NCBI GenBank assembly: GCA_013180625.2
Contig: SNVD02009802.1
Coordinates: 1-64,000 of the forward strand
Length of the DNA: 64,000 bases
Direction: 5' to 3'
DNA from: Boswellia sacra
Lineage: Eukaryota; Streptophyta; Magnoliopsida; Sapindales; Burseraceae
Both the position numbers and the translations under genes were made by a program. Positions 1 through 11,088 of the stretch are shown piece by piece. The notes below the pieces were generated by a model. The model worked only from the letters and a program-made list of their open reading frames with translations, was not told the DNA's origin and searched no databases. Position 1 is the stretch's first letter, and every line of letters begins with the position of its first letter.

Positions 1-2
1 AG

Positions 3-402
3 CCAAGGTGAGATTGTCCTGTGAGCCGGACATTAATCTCGCAAAATACATGCCTGGTCTAGGAAAGACTACGCCAAGAGGCGAAGAGCAAAGAGGTTAC
101 AAGTATGTTATAATGTGCTAGATGGAATTGTAACCAGACTTGTCGTTCATTAGGTTTTGCGTCCAGGAATAGAGAAGATAAACTTTCATTTATTAAGAAT
201 GGTCTGAGTAATGAGTCGCTGGATAATATTTTATTAACTCTTGAGTCACATTCTTGTGGACTTGTTCAGCGTGAATTACTTAATTTATGGACAACAATTT
301 CGTGATGAATTGCAGTGTTATAGTCTAGGGAATCTGACTAAAAACGACCCTGTTTGCCAGTTTATAAGAAAACTGGATGGGAAGCAAATCCCCGACTCAT
401 AG
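3..402 (+). pseudogene. Frameshifted copy of the element's cysteine-containing ORF (3' two thirds)
   Basis: The sequence parallels residues about 76-209 of the intact ORF at 34503-35132 and ends at the same stop (TAG 400-402, after IPDS). Compared with that copy it has a 4-nt deletion near position 67, a 1-nt deletion near 111 and a 1-nt insertion near 291, so it cannot be read through. The cysteine cluster is still recognisable out of frame. The 5' end lies outside the window. Function unknown. Confidence 0.7.
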
Positions 403-633
403 AAGGCGTTTCAGCCGTTACTGGACGTAAAACCAGAGGAAGATGTGAGCCACAATCACAACTACTTGTATATTTGAATGTGTGTTGTTGTTGTCAAATT
501 TCTTTTTTCTTGTTTCGTTTGATCTGATTATCAATGTTGTTTTTGTATTATTGTTGTTTGTTGATTTTGTTTGTTTTAATTTCAAGTTTTCTTTTTGACA
601 AACAAACCATATGACTACCCTATGGCATAAGTA

Positions 634-639
634 CACGTG
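634..639 (+). promoter_or_regulatory. Single G-box (CACGTG) upstream of LOG in element A
   Basis: One CACGTG lies about 245 bp upstream of the LOG start. In element B the surrounding ~65-bp unit is present three times, each with the same G-box. A regulatory role is inferred only from the motif. Confidence 0.45.
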
Positions 640-881
640 GGAGATAAGTGTGGAGGTTTTGTCAAACCCCGTCAAAAGCATATCTCATTTTTTTCAAATC
701 TTGGGGCGATAAATCTGCATCGAGCAACTCCCACCGAAATTATGTCCCCATGTGTCAAATTTAAGAGTTATATATCCATGCTGCATATTTTGAAATGTCA
801 TTTCATAACCTGTATTGCACTTGAATCGCATAATACCTAACGTGCAACATTGTCTTACACAAGTTTAGAGCACTTGTAGAA

Positions 882-1532
882 ATGGAGAAAACACCAATTC
901 GGCGATTCCAAAATATATGCGTATTTTGTGGATCGCAATTTGGTAAAGATGGAGAGTTTACAACAGCAGCTCTTGATCTTGGTAGGACATTAGCTGCGAA
1001 GGGTATTCATTTGATTTACAGAGGAGGTAGTCTTGGGTTAATGGGGTGTGTGTCGACAGCTGCATCCCTAGGAGGGAGCAAAGTTCTCGGCATTATCCCT
1101 AAACTATTAGCTGTACGAGATATCGTAGGCAATACAATCGGGGAAGAGTTACAGGTCTCTAGCATGCATGAGCGTATTGCACATATGGTTGTTAAGTCCG
1201 ATGCATTTATAGCTTTGCCCGGTGGTTATGGTACATTAGAGGAGATATTTCAAATCACCTCTTGGGCACAGCTAAACATCCATCGGAAACCCATTGGTTT
1301 GTTAAATGTCAATAATTTTTTTGATGGTTTGTTGTCCTTTCTTGATCAAGCTGTAGAAAAAAACTTCATCTCACCGTCAGTGAGGCAAATCCTGGTTACA
1401 ACTTCAACTGCAGGGGAGTTAATTGATAAACTCCAAGAATTCGTCTATTTGCCTGATCCAACAACGGCTCCGATAGATTGGTTTGGAGAAGGCAATAAAA
1501 GGCGTAGACTGGATTTAACGCTCCATCTATAA
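882..1532 (+). CDS. LOG-family cytokinin riboside 5'-monophosphate phosphoribohydrolase, carried by a retrotransposon
   Basis: A 216-residue ORF of the lysine-decarboxylase-like LOG family. Plant LOG enzymes release free-base cytokinin from its nucleoside 5'-monophosphate in the cytosol and nucleus. Visible hallmarks are ICVFCGS near the N-terminus (residues 12-18), a GGSLGLMG segment (48-55), the MHER segment with the conserved Arg (R98) and PGGYGTLEE (113-121) with the conserved Glu. Length fits the family. Cellular LOG genes are normally split by several introns; this one has none, which points to capture of a spliced transcript. One oddity is at residue 47, where the usual GGGS loop reads RGGS; Gly to Arg in a nucleotide-binding loop may impair activity. 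The lysine usual after MHER is Ile. The ATG at 882 was chosen because it matches the start of the inverted copy. Expression is unknown. Confidence 0.85.
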   Translation: MEKTPIRRFQNICVFCGSQFGKDGEFTTAALDLGRTLAAKGIHLIYRGGSLGLMGCVSTAASLGGSKVLGIIPKLLAVRDIVGNTIGEELQVSSMHERIAHMVVKSDAFIALPGGYGTLEEIFQITSWAQLNIHRKPIGLLNVNNFFDGLLSFLDQAVEKNFISPSVRQILVTTSTAGELIDKLQEFVYLPDPTTAPIDWFGEGNKRRRLDLTLHL

Positions 1533-3515
1533 TCTCCATCTATTGGTTTGCTTCGCTTTTGTTTACTTTCTTTTTAGTGTGTTTATTTGAGATTTTTCGT
1601 GTTTATTTGAGATTTTTCATGTCATTTCTTTTGAGTTTTTTTCAGGTTATTTCTTTCGCCCCAGGTAATATTTTCTAATCATGGCTTTTAGAGTGGTGGC
1701 TTAAAAAGTTTAATTCCTCTTGAAACGCATTCTGGATCTCTTCAATCCATAATGGCTGAATAAGGAGGTTAACTTCTAAACTTTTTAGACCCATTCTAAC
1801 TGACTTGTTTTTGTTTGCTGGCTTGTTAGACTTTGTTATTTTATGAGCAAGTTTAGTTTTATGTAATTTAGAGTTGTTGTGTGTTTTTGTCTTTATCAGT
1901 TTTAATTCGAAAACAAAAAAAACATTGTGGAAAAACCTAAGAATGGCAGAATATGGGGTTTCCTTAACTCTTGAAACGCATTCTCTCTAAATAAATCTGT
2001 AGTTTGTTTATTTCATGTTGTTTGAAGTGTCTTGTTTCTTGTTTTGTTCTTTCATAATAAAGGTATATAGGCTGGAAACCTTAAGTCTGCGGGCTACTGG
2101 TCCTAAGGATTGTTGAAATATACAATCTTGACTCAGGTGTAACAACGCCACGTACCTCTTCTCTTGCATTTTATGGGCCAATGATAAGGCAATGATTGAA
2201 TTGAGAATAACTCTTGGAAAATGATAAATGATGCATAGATCTGTGTGCTTGAAATGTTAATTAGCTTTTGCTTTACCTTTGATTCCTTGCACAAAATTGA
2301 GCACCGAGCCATTATCACTGAGTTATTTGTTTACTTAGAGAAAGTTTATGTAATTTAAGTGTTTCTTCAGATTTCAATGAATTCTAGAACTTGTTTGATG
2401 GTCACTCGAGGCGAAATCCTAGACTGTGCAACATTAGGGAAATGATTTAGGCCATCTTTGGATCGTTTGAGCCTTAAGAGCCAACCTTGACTAAAATTGA
2501 TCCCTAGTTACCCCTTTGAGCCTCTGTAAACCTTTTTCTTTGTTAACTCACTAAAAGACTTCCTAATCTCAATTGAATTTGTTCCAAACAGTTTATCCCT
2601 TACCTATGAGCATGTAAATCATTCGCAATTACATTTTGAGCTATGTTCTGGTTTTGGGAAGTTAGAGGAAGTTGGATTGTGCCATGAGCAATGCAAGTGA
2701 GTTTTATTATGTTTGTAAAAAAAAAAAAAAGAGAAAAAAATCTGTACTTATCTTCCACGTACTTAAACATTGAGGACAATGTATTATTTAAGTGTGGGGG
2801 AGTGGAATTGCAGTTAAAAAAAGAAAAAGAAAAGAAAAAGAGTTCTATACCCTTGGGTGTTCTTAAAAAGAATGAAACAACAAAGTGTGGGGGTGTAGTT
2901 TCTTTTGTTTTCTACAAAAAAAAAAAAAGAAGAAGAAGAGAAGAGAAAAAAAAATAAGATTGAGTGTTCTAAATAAGTTTGGGGGAGTAACCTGGTGAAT
3001 TAAAATAAAGTTGTGTTTTAGGGGTGAGCTCTACATAATCTTGAATGATTTATGTGTTTGTGGGTGATTTGAGCCAAATTATTATCCTTGATCATACCTT
3101 CACCCAAGCCAAACGTTACAAGCTTAATAAAGTCCTACTTGATCCTTGGTGTTGTACATGTCTACATTAGTGGAGAGTGACTTGAAAAGCAGGCCTATGG
3201 AGTTCATTTATACATACATCTTCACTATTAAATATGATTCATTTTTAAGCATAAACTCATCCGGGTTACAAGTGATTAGGTGAGAATGGCTCTACACACA
3301 CACACTTGAGGAATTGAAGTGAAGCGAAACTAATCTTTGAGATAAAATTCTTGATCAAGTGCATTATTTTGAAGTTTTCCTTGGGTTATAATTAAGTACA
3401 ATCTTTGAGGCCTATTTGCAAGTTGAAGCATTTGTGTGTTTTAATTTTTCTTTGATTCTGTTTCGGTTTAGTTTTGTTTCGTATCATTTTAGTTGCTCGA
3501 GGACTAGCAAAGTCT
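1533..3515 (+). other. Noncoding 3' region of element A between LOG and LTR
   Basis: No credible ORF. The stretch is T- and A-rich with homopolymer A tracts (2718, 2917, 2949). It repeats a polypurine-tract-like motif (A)AGTGTGGGGG at 2791-2801 and 2883-2893, and AAGTTTGGGGG at 2975-2985, before the true tract at the LTR. The same stretch is present inverted at 31307-33240 in element B with scattered substitutions and indels. Confidence 0.7.
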
Positions 3516-3530
3516 AAGTGTGGGGGAATT
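3516..3530 (+). other. Polypurine tract of element A
   Basis: AAGTGTGGGGGAATT abuts the LTR start TGATAGG. This is the expected site of plus-strand DNA priming during reverse transcription. Element B has the same tract inverted at 31292-31306. Confidence 0.75.
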
Positions 3531-4943
3531 TGATAGGTGTCTATTTATGTATTACTTTTATATCAATTCGTCCATGTTTCTTTGCTATATTCCTTGGTAT
3601 TTTTATGTTTTTGTGTGGTTTTGATGTTTGTAGGAGTTTTGGAGCAACTTGCACAAAAATGGAGTAAAACCCTTCATTTTCACCTCTGCTAGTCAGTGAT
3701 CTTCTCGGATTTAATTGTATTGATATACAATGAACCCGATGACATGTTATATACCGTTGGAAAGCTCTCGAAGTCTATTTTCTGGAGAAATTTACGGTTT
3801 ATAAATCCATTCAGTGTACCAAAAGTTCTAATCAAAACAGTGTGAGATGTATAGAAATATAATTCCACAAGTCACTGTAGCATGTATAATACGGGGCACT
3901 GTAGCAATTCACTGTAGCAGAGTATTTAAACACATTTTAGGGTTTTATTTTCATAACTTGAAGAGGGGAGAACGTGGTGGAGGCTGCAGCTCTGGAATTC
4001 TTTCATCTCTTGGAGTTCTTGAAGGAGAAAGGAAGCTTGGAAAGAGGAAGAACTACAATCCAAAGAGAATTACATCAAATTTGCTAAGTTTTTCCCTTCC
4101 CTTTCATTTTCTGGAATGTCTCCATGTTGTATTGTATTTACCACGTTCTTAAACATGTGTAACTGAATCTGAATTGGTTGAGGGTGATTTCAAAGCCCCT
4201 GATATGGTTTTTGTAAGTTGATTGTGTAAGGAATTGTTATCCAATTCTCTAATTGAAGTTGCTTGTATTCTCCCATATTTAATGCTTATGATTGCTTGCT
4301 GATTGTATTTGAGTGGCCAACTGAATATAATCTGGTTGTGATTTATTGCTAGACTAGAAATCTTGATCCGTAATTGTCTTGAATTTCTAATCATTAGTAG
4401 CAAAATTGTGATCAGAGATTACAATTGGAGAATATAACCTAAGTTAAATAATCCGAGCTTGTGTGTTTATTGCTTAGATCAACCTATCTTTCTTATCATA
4501 ATGCATCCATTGAATTAAACTCAGAGAGCTTGTTCTAGGTTGTTTAATGGATAGAGATTAAATAAAGAGCTTGTTTTATTTAACAACAAAGTAAGGAAAG
4601 ATTGGGGTAATAGAGCTTGTTATTATCTACGGTTGATAACTTCAATGCTGTAATTAGATGACAATTCTACAATTAATTCGCAAATCCATATCTTGTGGTA
4701 GAGAAGGATCCCTTAACCAGCTTTCTCCCATTGATTTTTCATTCAAATTTACTTTCTGTTTTGTTATTCTTTACTTGCATTCTTATTTCATTTAGTAAAG
4801 CATTCAACAAAAATCCCCCCCTGTTTAGTTTATTGTTGCTGGAAATAACAAATTCAATTAGAATCAATCCTCGTGGGAACGATATCTTACTTATCACTTT
4901 ATTACTTGTGCGACTAGTATACTTGCTAGTTTCGAACGCATCA
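3531..4943 (+). repeat. 3' LTR of element A (1413 bp)
   Basis: The LTR starts TGATAGGTGTC and ends CGAACGCATCA, with TG/CA termini and a polypurine tract immediately upstream. The same ends bound the two LTRs of element B. By eye it is nearly identical to B's 5' LTR (37574-38984), including the stretch at 4149-4403, and clearly more diverged from B's 3' LTR (29868-31291), which differs by many substitutions and indels around 30690-30850. The base after it starts a short direct repeat of flanking sequence (TGAAACATGCCATTTACTAT at 4944 and again near 4990). Confidence 0.85.
3873..3930 (+). promoter_or_regulatory. LTR core promoter: three CACTGTAGCA repeats and a TATA-like box
   Basis: CACTGTAGCA occurs exactly at 3873, 3897 and 3910, followed by TATTTAAA at 3923-3930. 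The arrangement is present in inverted orientation in both LTRs of element B (near 30895-30950 and 38590-38645). It looks like a retroelement promoter with reiterated cis-elements; the function is inferred. Confidence 0.55.
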
Positions 4944-6225
4944 TGAAACATGCCATTTACTATGCTAGTACAAGAAGATGAGAATAGTGTGAAACATGCC
5001 ATTTACTATCTTAGCAAGAAGTTGCTACCATACGAGATAAAGTATAGTTACGTGGAGAAGACGTGCTTAGCCATGGTGTGGCTCTTGAAGAAATTGAGGT
5101 ATTAGTTTTAGTCTTATAAGATGAAGGTTGTTTCGAAGGTCAATGAAGTACCTTTATGAAGCACCATCATGGATGAGGAAGCTAGCAAGATGGCTGGTCC
5201 AGTTGTCAGAATTTGATATTGAGTATCTTACCAGGAAGGTGGTGAAAGAGAGAGTAGCTGCAGAATTTTTAGCCATGAATCCAATCGATGATGATGAACC
5301 ATGGGAGTTGGATTTCCCAGATGAACATCTAGGGGTGATCTCAATAGTGGGATGGAGGATATTCTTTGACGGAGCTGTCAATAGAAAAGATGCTAAAATA
5401 TAGGTTATTCTAGTATGAAGAAGTCATTCCTTTCGCTAAGAAGCTAGATTTTAGAGTTACTAACAACATGGCTGAGTATGAAGCATGTGCCTTTAGCCTA
5501 GAAATCATGATTGCGATGGGCATCGGTGAAATAGAAGTGTTAGAAGATTTGAAGTTAGTCATCTCTTGAGTCAATGAAGATTGGGATCAACGGGAAGAAC
5601 GATTAAAACTGTATCTGGAGCGTATTGGAACGTTGATTGGGAGGTTCAAGCAGTGCACTTTTATCCATCTTCTTAGAAATGAGAATTAGATGGCCAATGC
5701 CTTAGCCTCTTTGGCATCTGTTTAGGTGTGTACTTAGGAATTGTTGGTGAGACCAATTGTGATATCGCAAGCATTGGGTCTGTGCTATATGGAGCCTCAT
5801 ATAATGGAAGTTGAAGTGGATGAGAAGCTATGGTTCTATGATTTGAAGAAGTATTTAGAAGAGAGGATTCTACCAGATGAGGCCAGTTAGAAAGACAGGG
5901 TTATGCTACAAAGGTTGGCCCACCAATTTACTTGTCATCAAGAAGTGATGTACAAGAGAATGCCACAATGGATGCAATTGAGATGTGTTGATGATAAAAA
6001 AGCTAGAAGCCTTATGGAAGAAATCCATAGTGGTGTATGCGGGCCACACATGAATGGGCTAATTCTAGCAAGGAAGATAATGAGACAAGGCTTTTATTGG
6101 TTAACCTGAGCTGTCACCGATACTAATCAATGGAAATTTGATTCACCAACCACCTTTGGAGCTACAAGGAATGATAGCACTGTGGCCCTTTACTGTATGG
6201 AGCATTGACATTATAAGCGAATTAT
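4944..6225 (+). pseudogene. Tat-lineage gypsy pol fragment (RNase H, second RNase H, integrase start)
   Basis: Several short open stretches in different frames add up to the 3' half of pol. First comes the end of the ordinary RNase H (YLSKKLLPYE, then EFDIEYLTRK near 5205-5235). Next is a second, plant-type RNase H (FFDGAVNRK near 5363 and NNMAEYEACAFSLE near 5465), and then the integrase zinc-binding region (EEIHSGVCGPHMNG near 6020) and the first residues of the integrase core (WPFTVWSIDII near 6185). A second RNase H domain is the mark of the Tat lineage. In-frame stops and frameshifts are scattered throughout, so it is dead. The left end is the LTR of element A; the right end breaks off before the catalytic integrase residues. 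Confidence 0.75.
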
Positions 6226-6229
6226 AGCG

Positions 6230-7290
6230 GTCAGCCTCTAATGGGCATCGATCAAGGTGTTCAAAATAATCTGACATGATCGGTTTAGTCAGGTTTATCG
6301 ACTTATAATCAAGTTTTATGATTAAAGAACTCAAAATCGGGGTGGAAAAGAGAGCTTTTATCGAGTTCAGGTCATAATCGGGTCTTTTTGTGAGAACCCG
6401 ATTAAACCTAACCCGAGTACTATAATTTTTTAAAAATAAAATAAGCCACGTGTCACTTGATAATTAGTTGAGAACACCATCTTATTATAGATTTTGCCAT
6501 ACCAAATTTTTTATATAAAAAACCTTCAATTACCCAAGTTTCTAAACCTAGATTCTAATTGAAAAATGAAAGCCTTGCCTCCAAGCCTTACACTCCATGG
6601 TCTCCATGATCCTCTCTAGGCCCCCCTCTCCACAATCTTCACCATCCTTTCCAAACCCTCTGCTCCACCGTTCTTTATCACGACACCTGCACCATCCTCT
6701 ATTGCGACTACACTGGACGTCACCATATGTTGGCTAAGATCTGAAGGCTACCAACAACTTTGCCAATCTACCTCCACCATTTTCTGTCGTGGCTCTACAG
6801 GAAGTCACCCTATATTGTTTGATATATGCCAATCCTATTAGGCTTTAGTGTATAGTGTTTTTAGTTATGTTGTGAAGCATTGCTTAGAACTATTTTCTTT
6901 CTCTTTTGGTAATAGAACTCCTTCTGTTGACTTTATCTTGACCGGTGAAAAAGATCTCATGTTTAGCTTATAGTTGCAGTTGTTTTTCAAATTATGATTT
7001 ATTTTTGAACTGGTTGTAATTTTTAAAAAAAAATGCTAGTATTAGAAAGTTGAGAAAAGTGGCGAAAGAACCTATGGTGTTGTTTACAAGGAAAGAAATT
7101 ATGGGTTATAGGTGTTGTTTCAAATTATGTTTTACTTTTCAACTAGTTGTAACTGGTGAAGAAAGTTGAGTTATGTTGTGTGGTGAAGGAACCTGATAAC
7201 CCGACAATCTAATCTGACCCGATTAGACAGGTTTGTTGTCGGGTTTTTTTTTTCAAAAAACCAAGCCAACCTCAAGTAGACAAAAAATAA
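6230..7290. mobile_element. Possible hAT-like nonautonomous insertion (ends uncertain)
   Basis: The pol fragment stops at about 6225 and is replaced by sequence rich in short GATCGG, AATCGGGT, ACCCGA and CCCGATTAGAC motifs at both ends (6255-6410 and 7196-7240), with unrelated DNA between. The better-defined hAT-like element at 41124-42154 has similar subterminal ACCCGA/TCGGGT motifs. I cannot identify clear terminal inverted repeats or a target duplication, so this is tentative. No coding sequence is seen. Confidence 0.3.
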
Positions 7291-7296
7291 GAAAAA

Positions 7297-7610
7297 ACCT
7301 ACGAAGTCGAAAACCTAAAAAGGTGGCTTAGGTAAAAATTAAGGCAAGCTTGCTGGGTCGAAAACCCGAAATGACGGCTTAGACAAAAATTAGAGCATGA
7401 AAAAGAAAAAGCAAGAAAAGCCTGCTGAGTTGAAAACCCGAAAAGGGCAACTCAGGCAAAAATTAGGGCAAGCTTGCTAAGTCGAAAACCCAAAAAGTCA
7501 GCTTAGGCAAAGATTAGAACATGAAAGAAAAAAGCAAAAAAAGCAAAAAAAAAAGAAAAAGAAAAATAAACCTTGAAAACCCGAAAGGGTGACTTAGGCA
7601 AAAATAAGGG
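7297..7610 (+). repeat. Degenerate minisatellite, about five units
   Basis: Units share a core of the form GAAAACCCGAAAAGGTGGCT followed by TAGGCAAAAATTA, at roughly 60-95 bp spacing, with A/AAG-rich fillers. It lies between the pol remnant and the antisense genes of the Tat element, where Tat elements commonly carry variable tandem repeats. Confidence 0.6.
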
Positions 7611-7831
7611 TGAAGAGAAAAATACTTGAAGAATTAGAAGACTGCCACCAAACCTCTAACTCAGATCAATCCTGATGCAGCCATCCAATTCGATCAATGT
7701 CTCAGCTAGAATCAAGCGAACTACCATGAAATCAAGTGCTACCTGAGGAATGATGGTCACAAGATGTGGGTTGCCAAGATCGTCAGGTGAGACTAGTAGA
7801 AACTATTAAGGCAGAATTTAAAAAGGCGAAG

Positions 7832-8248
7832 TCAACCGAACAACGTCCTATCCATCATCTTAAGCAAAGGCATGATGAAAGACAATGTCACTTTACCACC
7901 TCTAGCATGAATACCCATGGTAGAAATTGAAAAATCGAAGAAGTCGACAAGATCATATATCAATGGTATCTCAATAGTAGGTAGAATGATGCTCTCAGAA
8001 CTGGATGAATAAACACCGAGTATGGCACAAAATTTCTCATACAGGGGGCAAAGCTCTTGCCCATTGAAGCGGAAGACATGATCATGAAAATCCCAAAAGT
8101 TCATGCACTCCTTGAGAAAAAGAATGTCGAGTTTCACATATCAAAGGAACTTCAAATTGCAGAGACCGTTGGATTCGAGTCGCTTCTAGTCATCGTCCTT
8201 TAAAAGCATTAAGAGAGGCCGGGGAGTCTTGAGAGAGGGCTCAGACAT
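7832..8248 (-). pseudogene. Antisense DUF7745-like gene of the Tat element, copy 1
   Basis: Read on the minus strand from ATG 8248-8246, the frame runs 20 codons to a TAG (8188-8186) following three Asp codons. It then continues in frame through another stop to a segment with FWDFHDHVFRFNGQELCP and an EKFCAILG motif. From memory this pattern (aromatic-D, VFRF, ELCPT-EEF, ILG) resembles DUF7745/plant mobile domain-type proteins found in plant retroelements. The gene is antisense to the LTRs and sits between pol and the 3' LTR, the published location of antisense ORFs in Tat elements. A second copy at 11089-11470 has the same first stop. Confidence 0.5.
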
Positions 8249-8347
8249 ATTGAAAAGCATGAAGAGGTGTTAAGAAGCACAAAAGAAAACTCAAGAAAAG
8301 AGGAAGAAAGTGTTGAAAGGCGTGAAAAGAAGTGCAAAGGAGCAGTG

Positions 8348-8500
8348 CTTAAATAGTGCAAGAAGAAGATAGAAAAAGACAAGGAAAGGAAGGACCACTA
8401 GCAGGCCATGGAAGGTGTCAGCCGACTGTCCCACCATCGACCAACGGTGATAGGATAGTCAACCAAAAATCTAACAACTGGCCAATGGCGGTCAGGCAAG
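8348..8500 (-). promoter_or_regulatory. Antisense promoter, copy 1: TATA-like box plus palindromic modules
   Basis: On the minus strand CTATTTAAGC (8348-8357) lies about 100 bp upstream of the ATG at 8248. Beyond it at 8416-8500 are repeats of the module family seen in the LTRs (for example CAGCCGACTGTCCC, CGACCAACGGTGAT and TGGCCAATGGCGGTC). Confidence 0.45.
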
Positions 8501-8809
8501 AGGCCCTCCAATGCATCCTTTCACCTGTTTTGTCTTCGGATCCACGTACTGACCAGCGATTTCGAGCATGCAATTTCCAAATTTTGCAATTTTGTTCAAA
8601 ATTGAATAAGAAACAAATTTGAATAAATTTGAATGTAAATTGATCAAAGTACACACATTTGAAGAAGTAGTGACAAAGCTGAAAATAGAAAATTTTCACT
8701 AAGTCTTTGAAACTGATTACTTTTATTAGACATCATGATAATTCAAAGCATAGAAGTTCGTACATAGAAGAAAAATGTAAAATTCAAAAAGAAATTAATG
8801 AGAGGGCCG

Positions 8810-9483
8810 ATGGTGACGATCGCCGATGGTGACAATCCTCACTCATCACCATCATCATCATCATCATCATCGATAGAGAAGACAGCAACTTGAGCTTGAA
8901 GGCACTCAATCTCTCACTCTAAACAAGCATTCTTTTGATGAGTCGTCTTATCCAAGCAAAATAAAAAAATATATATGGTTAGAAAAACTATTTAGAAAAC
9001 ATGCATGCATGAAGTATAGAATATTGTTTTACTTGATACTGGTGAGACATTTCAAGACATAACCATAAGAAGCAACTTGTATCTGAAAGACACGCTCCAT
9101 GGAAGATCATGGTACTTGCATTGCATTGCATTTCTATGACTAACAGATATTTGAAGAATAACAGGAAACCTGAAGAAGACATAGTTAGGAGACTTACTAG
9201 AGTGGTATCATGAGGAATGAAAGGAATAGACATAGTTGGATCCTAAGTGATCACATGGCTGCTGATCTGCCCGCTCACATCCGATATGTAGACTACATTG
9301 TTGGGGCAGGCTTGGAGGTCACGAATCAAATGACCAACTAGAACGACTAGAGCAACTGTAAGGGCAGGCGGACATGGCTACTCAATGGCACCAACAAAAG
9401 AGTAGAAGTGCCAATACTAGAGGAAGAAACCCTTAATCTCTTCCCACGATGGGGTCGAAAAGCTACTAGCACGGCTGAAAAAG
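8810..9483 (-). pseudogene. 3' end of an antisense plant-mobile-domain gene, copy 1
   Basis: This stretch parallels 12059-12720 of the better-preserved copy 2. It includes the segment encoding a leucine-rich helix followed by an Asp-rich tail (CATCAT repeats at 8843-8872, Asp codons on the minus strand) and the segment around 9240-9480. It is cut abruptly at 9483, where an LTR begins, so the N-terminal two thirds are missing. No long ORF survives. Confidence 0.45.
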
Positions 9484-11088
9484 TGTAGACACTAGATTTT
9501 TAAAGGCTCAATGATGAAGTGAAGATGAATGTCAAGCAATGGAAATGACCAAAATTCCATTGGAAGCAAAACGGAGGAACATTTTCAAAAACTAAAACAT
9601 GATTTTAAAAAATCACTAAAATTAATCCAAGAGGGATCTGTTAATGAGTCATATACCTTTGAGAAGCTATGGATGTCTAGTTTTCATAGAAATTTATGGA
9701 TTACAAATAGGAGTTGAACTCAAAAAGTTACTAGTGATTGAAAAAACGAAGGCGAAGGAGAACTACACTAAAAAGTGGCAAAATAAGGGGGTTAGGTGGA
9801 CCATAACCAGCCGGCAATTGTAAGATAGCCGGTCGATTGTCCTCACACAGTCGATCGACTGTTCCTCTTATATTTTTGGAAAATTTTGATTCTAACCTTC
9901 CTATTTGATTTCTTCCTTCCTTTTTCAACTTCAACCTTCAACTATATGAACCTTCATCCTCCTCATTTCACAACACACATCAAATTCATCTCTTCTCTCT
10001 CTTGAAGGCATGCTTGAGAATTCAAGAAGTCTTTTCTAGTTTAAAGTTTTTGGGTATTTTATATTACTATAAACCCGGAAAGGGTACCTCTTGAGAGTAG
10101 TTCTCTCTTCTCCCTCTATTTTTCTTCTTTATTTTTCTTGCTTAGAATTATACATGTTTAGATCCGTTTATGCTTAGAATAAGCATGTTTAGGTTTTATT
10201 TTGATGCTTAGGAGCATTAGGGTTTGATGAATTATTTAAACCCTTATTTGTTTTGCAAGATGGATAAGAGTGTCAAGGTAAGTTCGTTTTCCCTCCTTTA
10301 TTAGAATCATGTTCAAGAGTTTAATTTCTTTGCGAATACTTAAAATCATACTTAGGAGCACATGCTTAGAATCATGTTTAAGAGCACATGATTAGAATCA
10401 TGCTAGGAAAACTTATAATTGCTTTGAAGTATGCTAGGAAATAGCAATAGTTACCATGTTTACCGTTGTGTGCTTGAGTTGGGCTAGAATAGCCATATTT
10501 TTTCTTGCTTGATTGAACTAGGCTAGAATACCCATGTTTTACCATGATTGCTTAGATTAGGCTAGAAATGCCATGTTTAGGCTAGAATTGTCATCTTTAA
10601 AATTTCTATTGAATTATGCTAGAATAGCAATAGGCTAGAATGCCATGATAAAATTATCAAATCTAGGTAGAAGTGCCATAATTCTAGATTATCGCTTTGT
10701 ATAGAATCTTAATTGATTGATATGAATGAATGTATGAATATACTATTATTAGAATGATGCCATGAAGTGATGATGGACTCATATCAATGGTGAGGGATCA
10801 TCACTAAGAATGATAATTATATGTATAAATATACATGTAGAGGTTTAATAAACATACAATAAACTTACATATGATGGTAAGGAATTCCTTATTTATCGAA
10901 TCTCGCATTTATTGATTATATTAAAGATATGATTTACATGAATATGCTTTCCATTATTGAATGCTTTAATTTTATGAATGAATGAGATATATGAAGGGTT
11001 AGAAGTAGAATTTACTTTATTGTTGAATAGCAATGTAATCCTCTCTCATATCCCACATGTTTGAAAGGAATGTAACTCTATTCTCCAT
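9484..11088 (+). repeat. Tat-type LTR 1, truncated at its 3' end
   Basis: It starts TGTAGACACTAGATTTTT, the TGTAGACA-type start typical of Tat LTRs, and runs parallel to LTR 2 (15881) and LTR 3 (21582). It breaks off after CTCTATTCTCC, where LTR 2 continues with another ~280 bp. At the break it is fused to the antisense DUF7745-like gene. It carries the module array (9797-9872) and a TATA-like ACTATATGAA at 9941. Confidence 0.75.

Larger units (their letters stand above)
1..4943 (+). mobile_element. Athila-type LTR retrotransposon A carrying a LOG gene (5' part outside window)
   Basis: This is the 3' portion of a Ty3/gypsy element, cut by the left window edge. In order it holds a broken cysteine-containing ORF, a single G-box repeat, an intact-length LOG ORF, about 2 kb of noncoding 3' sequence, a polypurine tract and a 3' LTR. 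It matches, in inverted orientation, element B at 29868-34920. The Athila assignment rests on element B, which shows the tRNA-Asp primer site and the conserved post-pol GGGAGGCAACCCA motif. No gag or pol of A is visible. The base after the LTR (4944) is inside an older Tat pol fragment, so A inserted into, or was joined to, that fragment. Confidence 0.85.

Noticed and set aside
2691..2957. Lys/Glu-rich frame with KCGGV repeats (and its inverted copy at 31854-32126)
   Set aside because: Poly-A tracts plus the reiterated purine motif; low complexity, lengths differ between copies.
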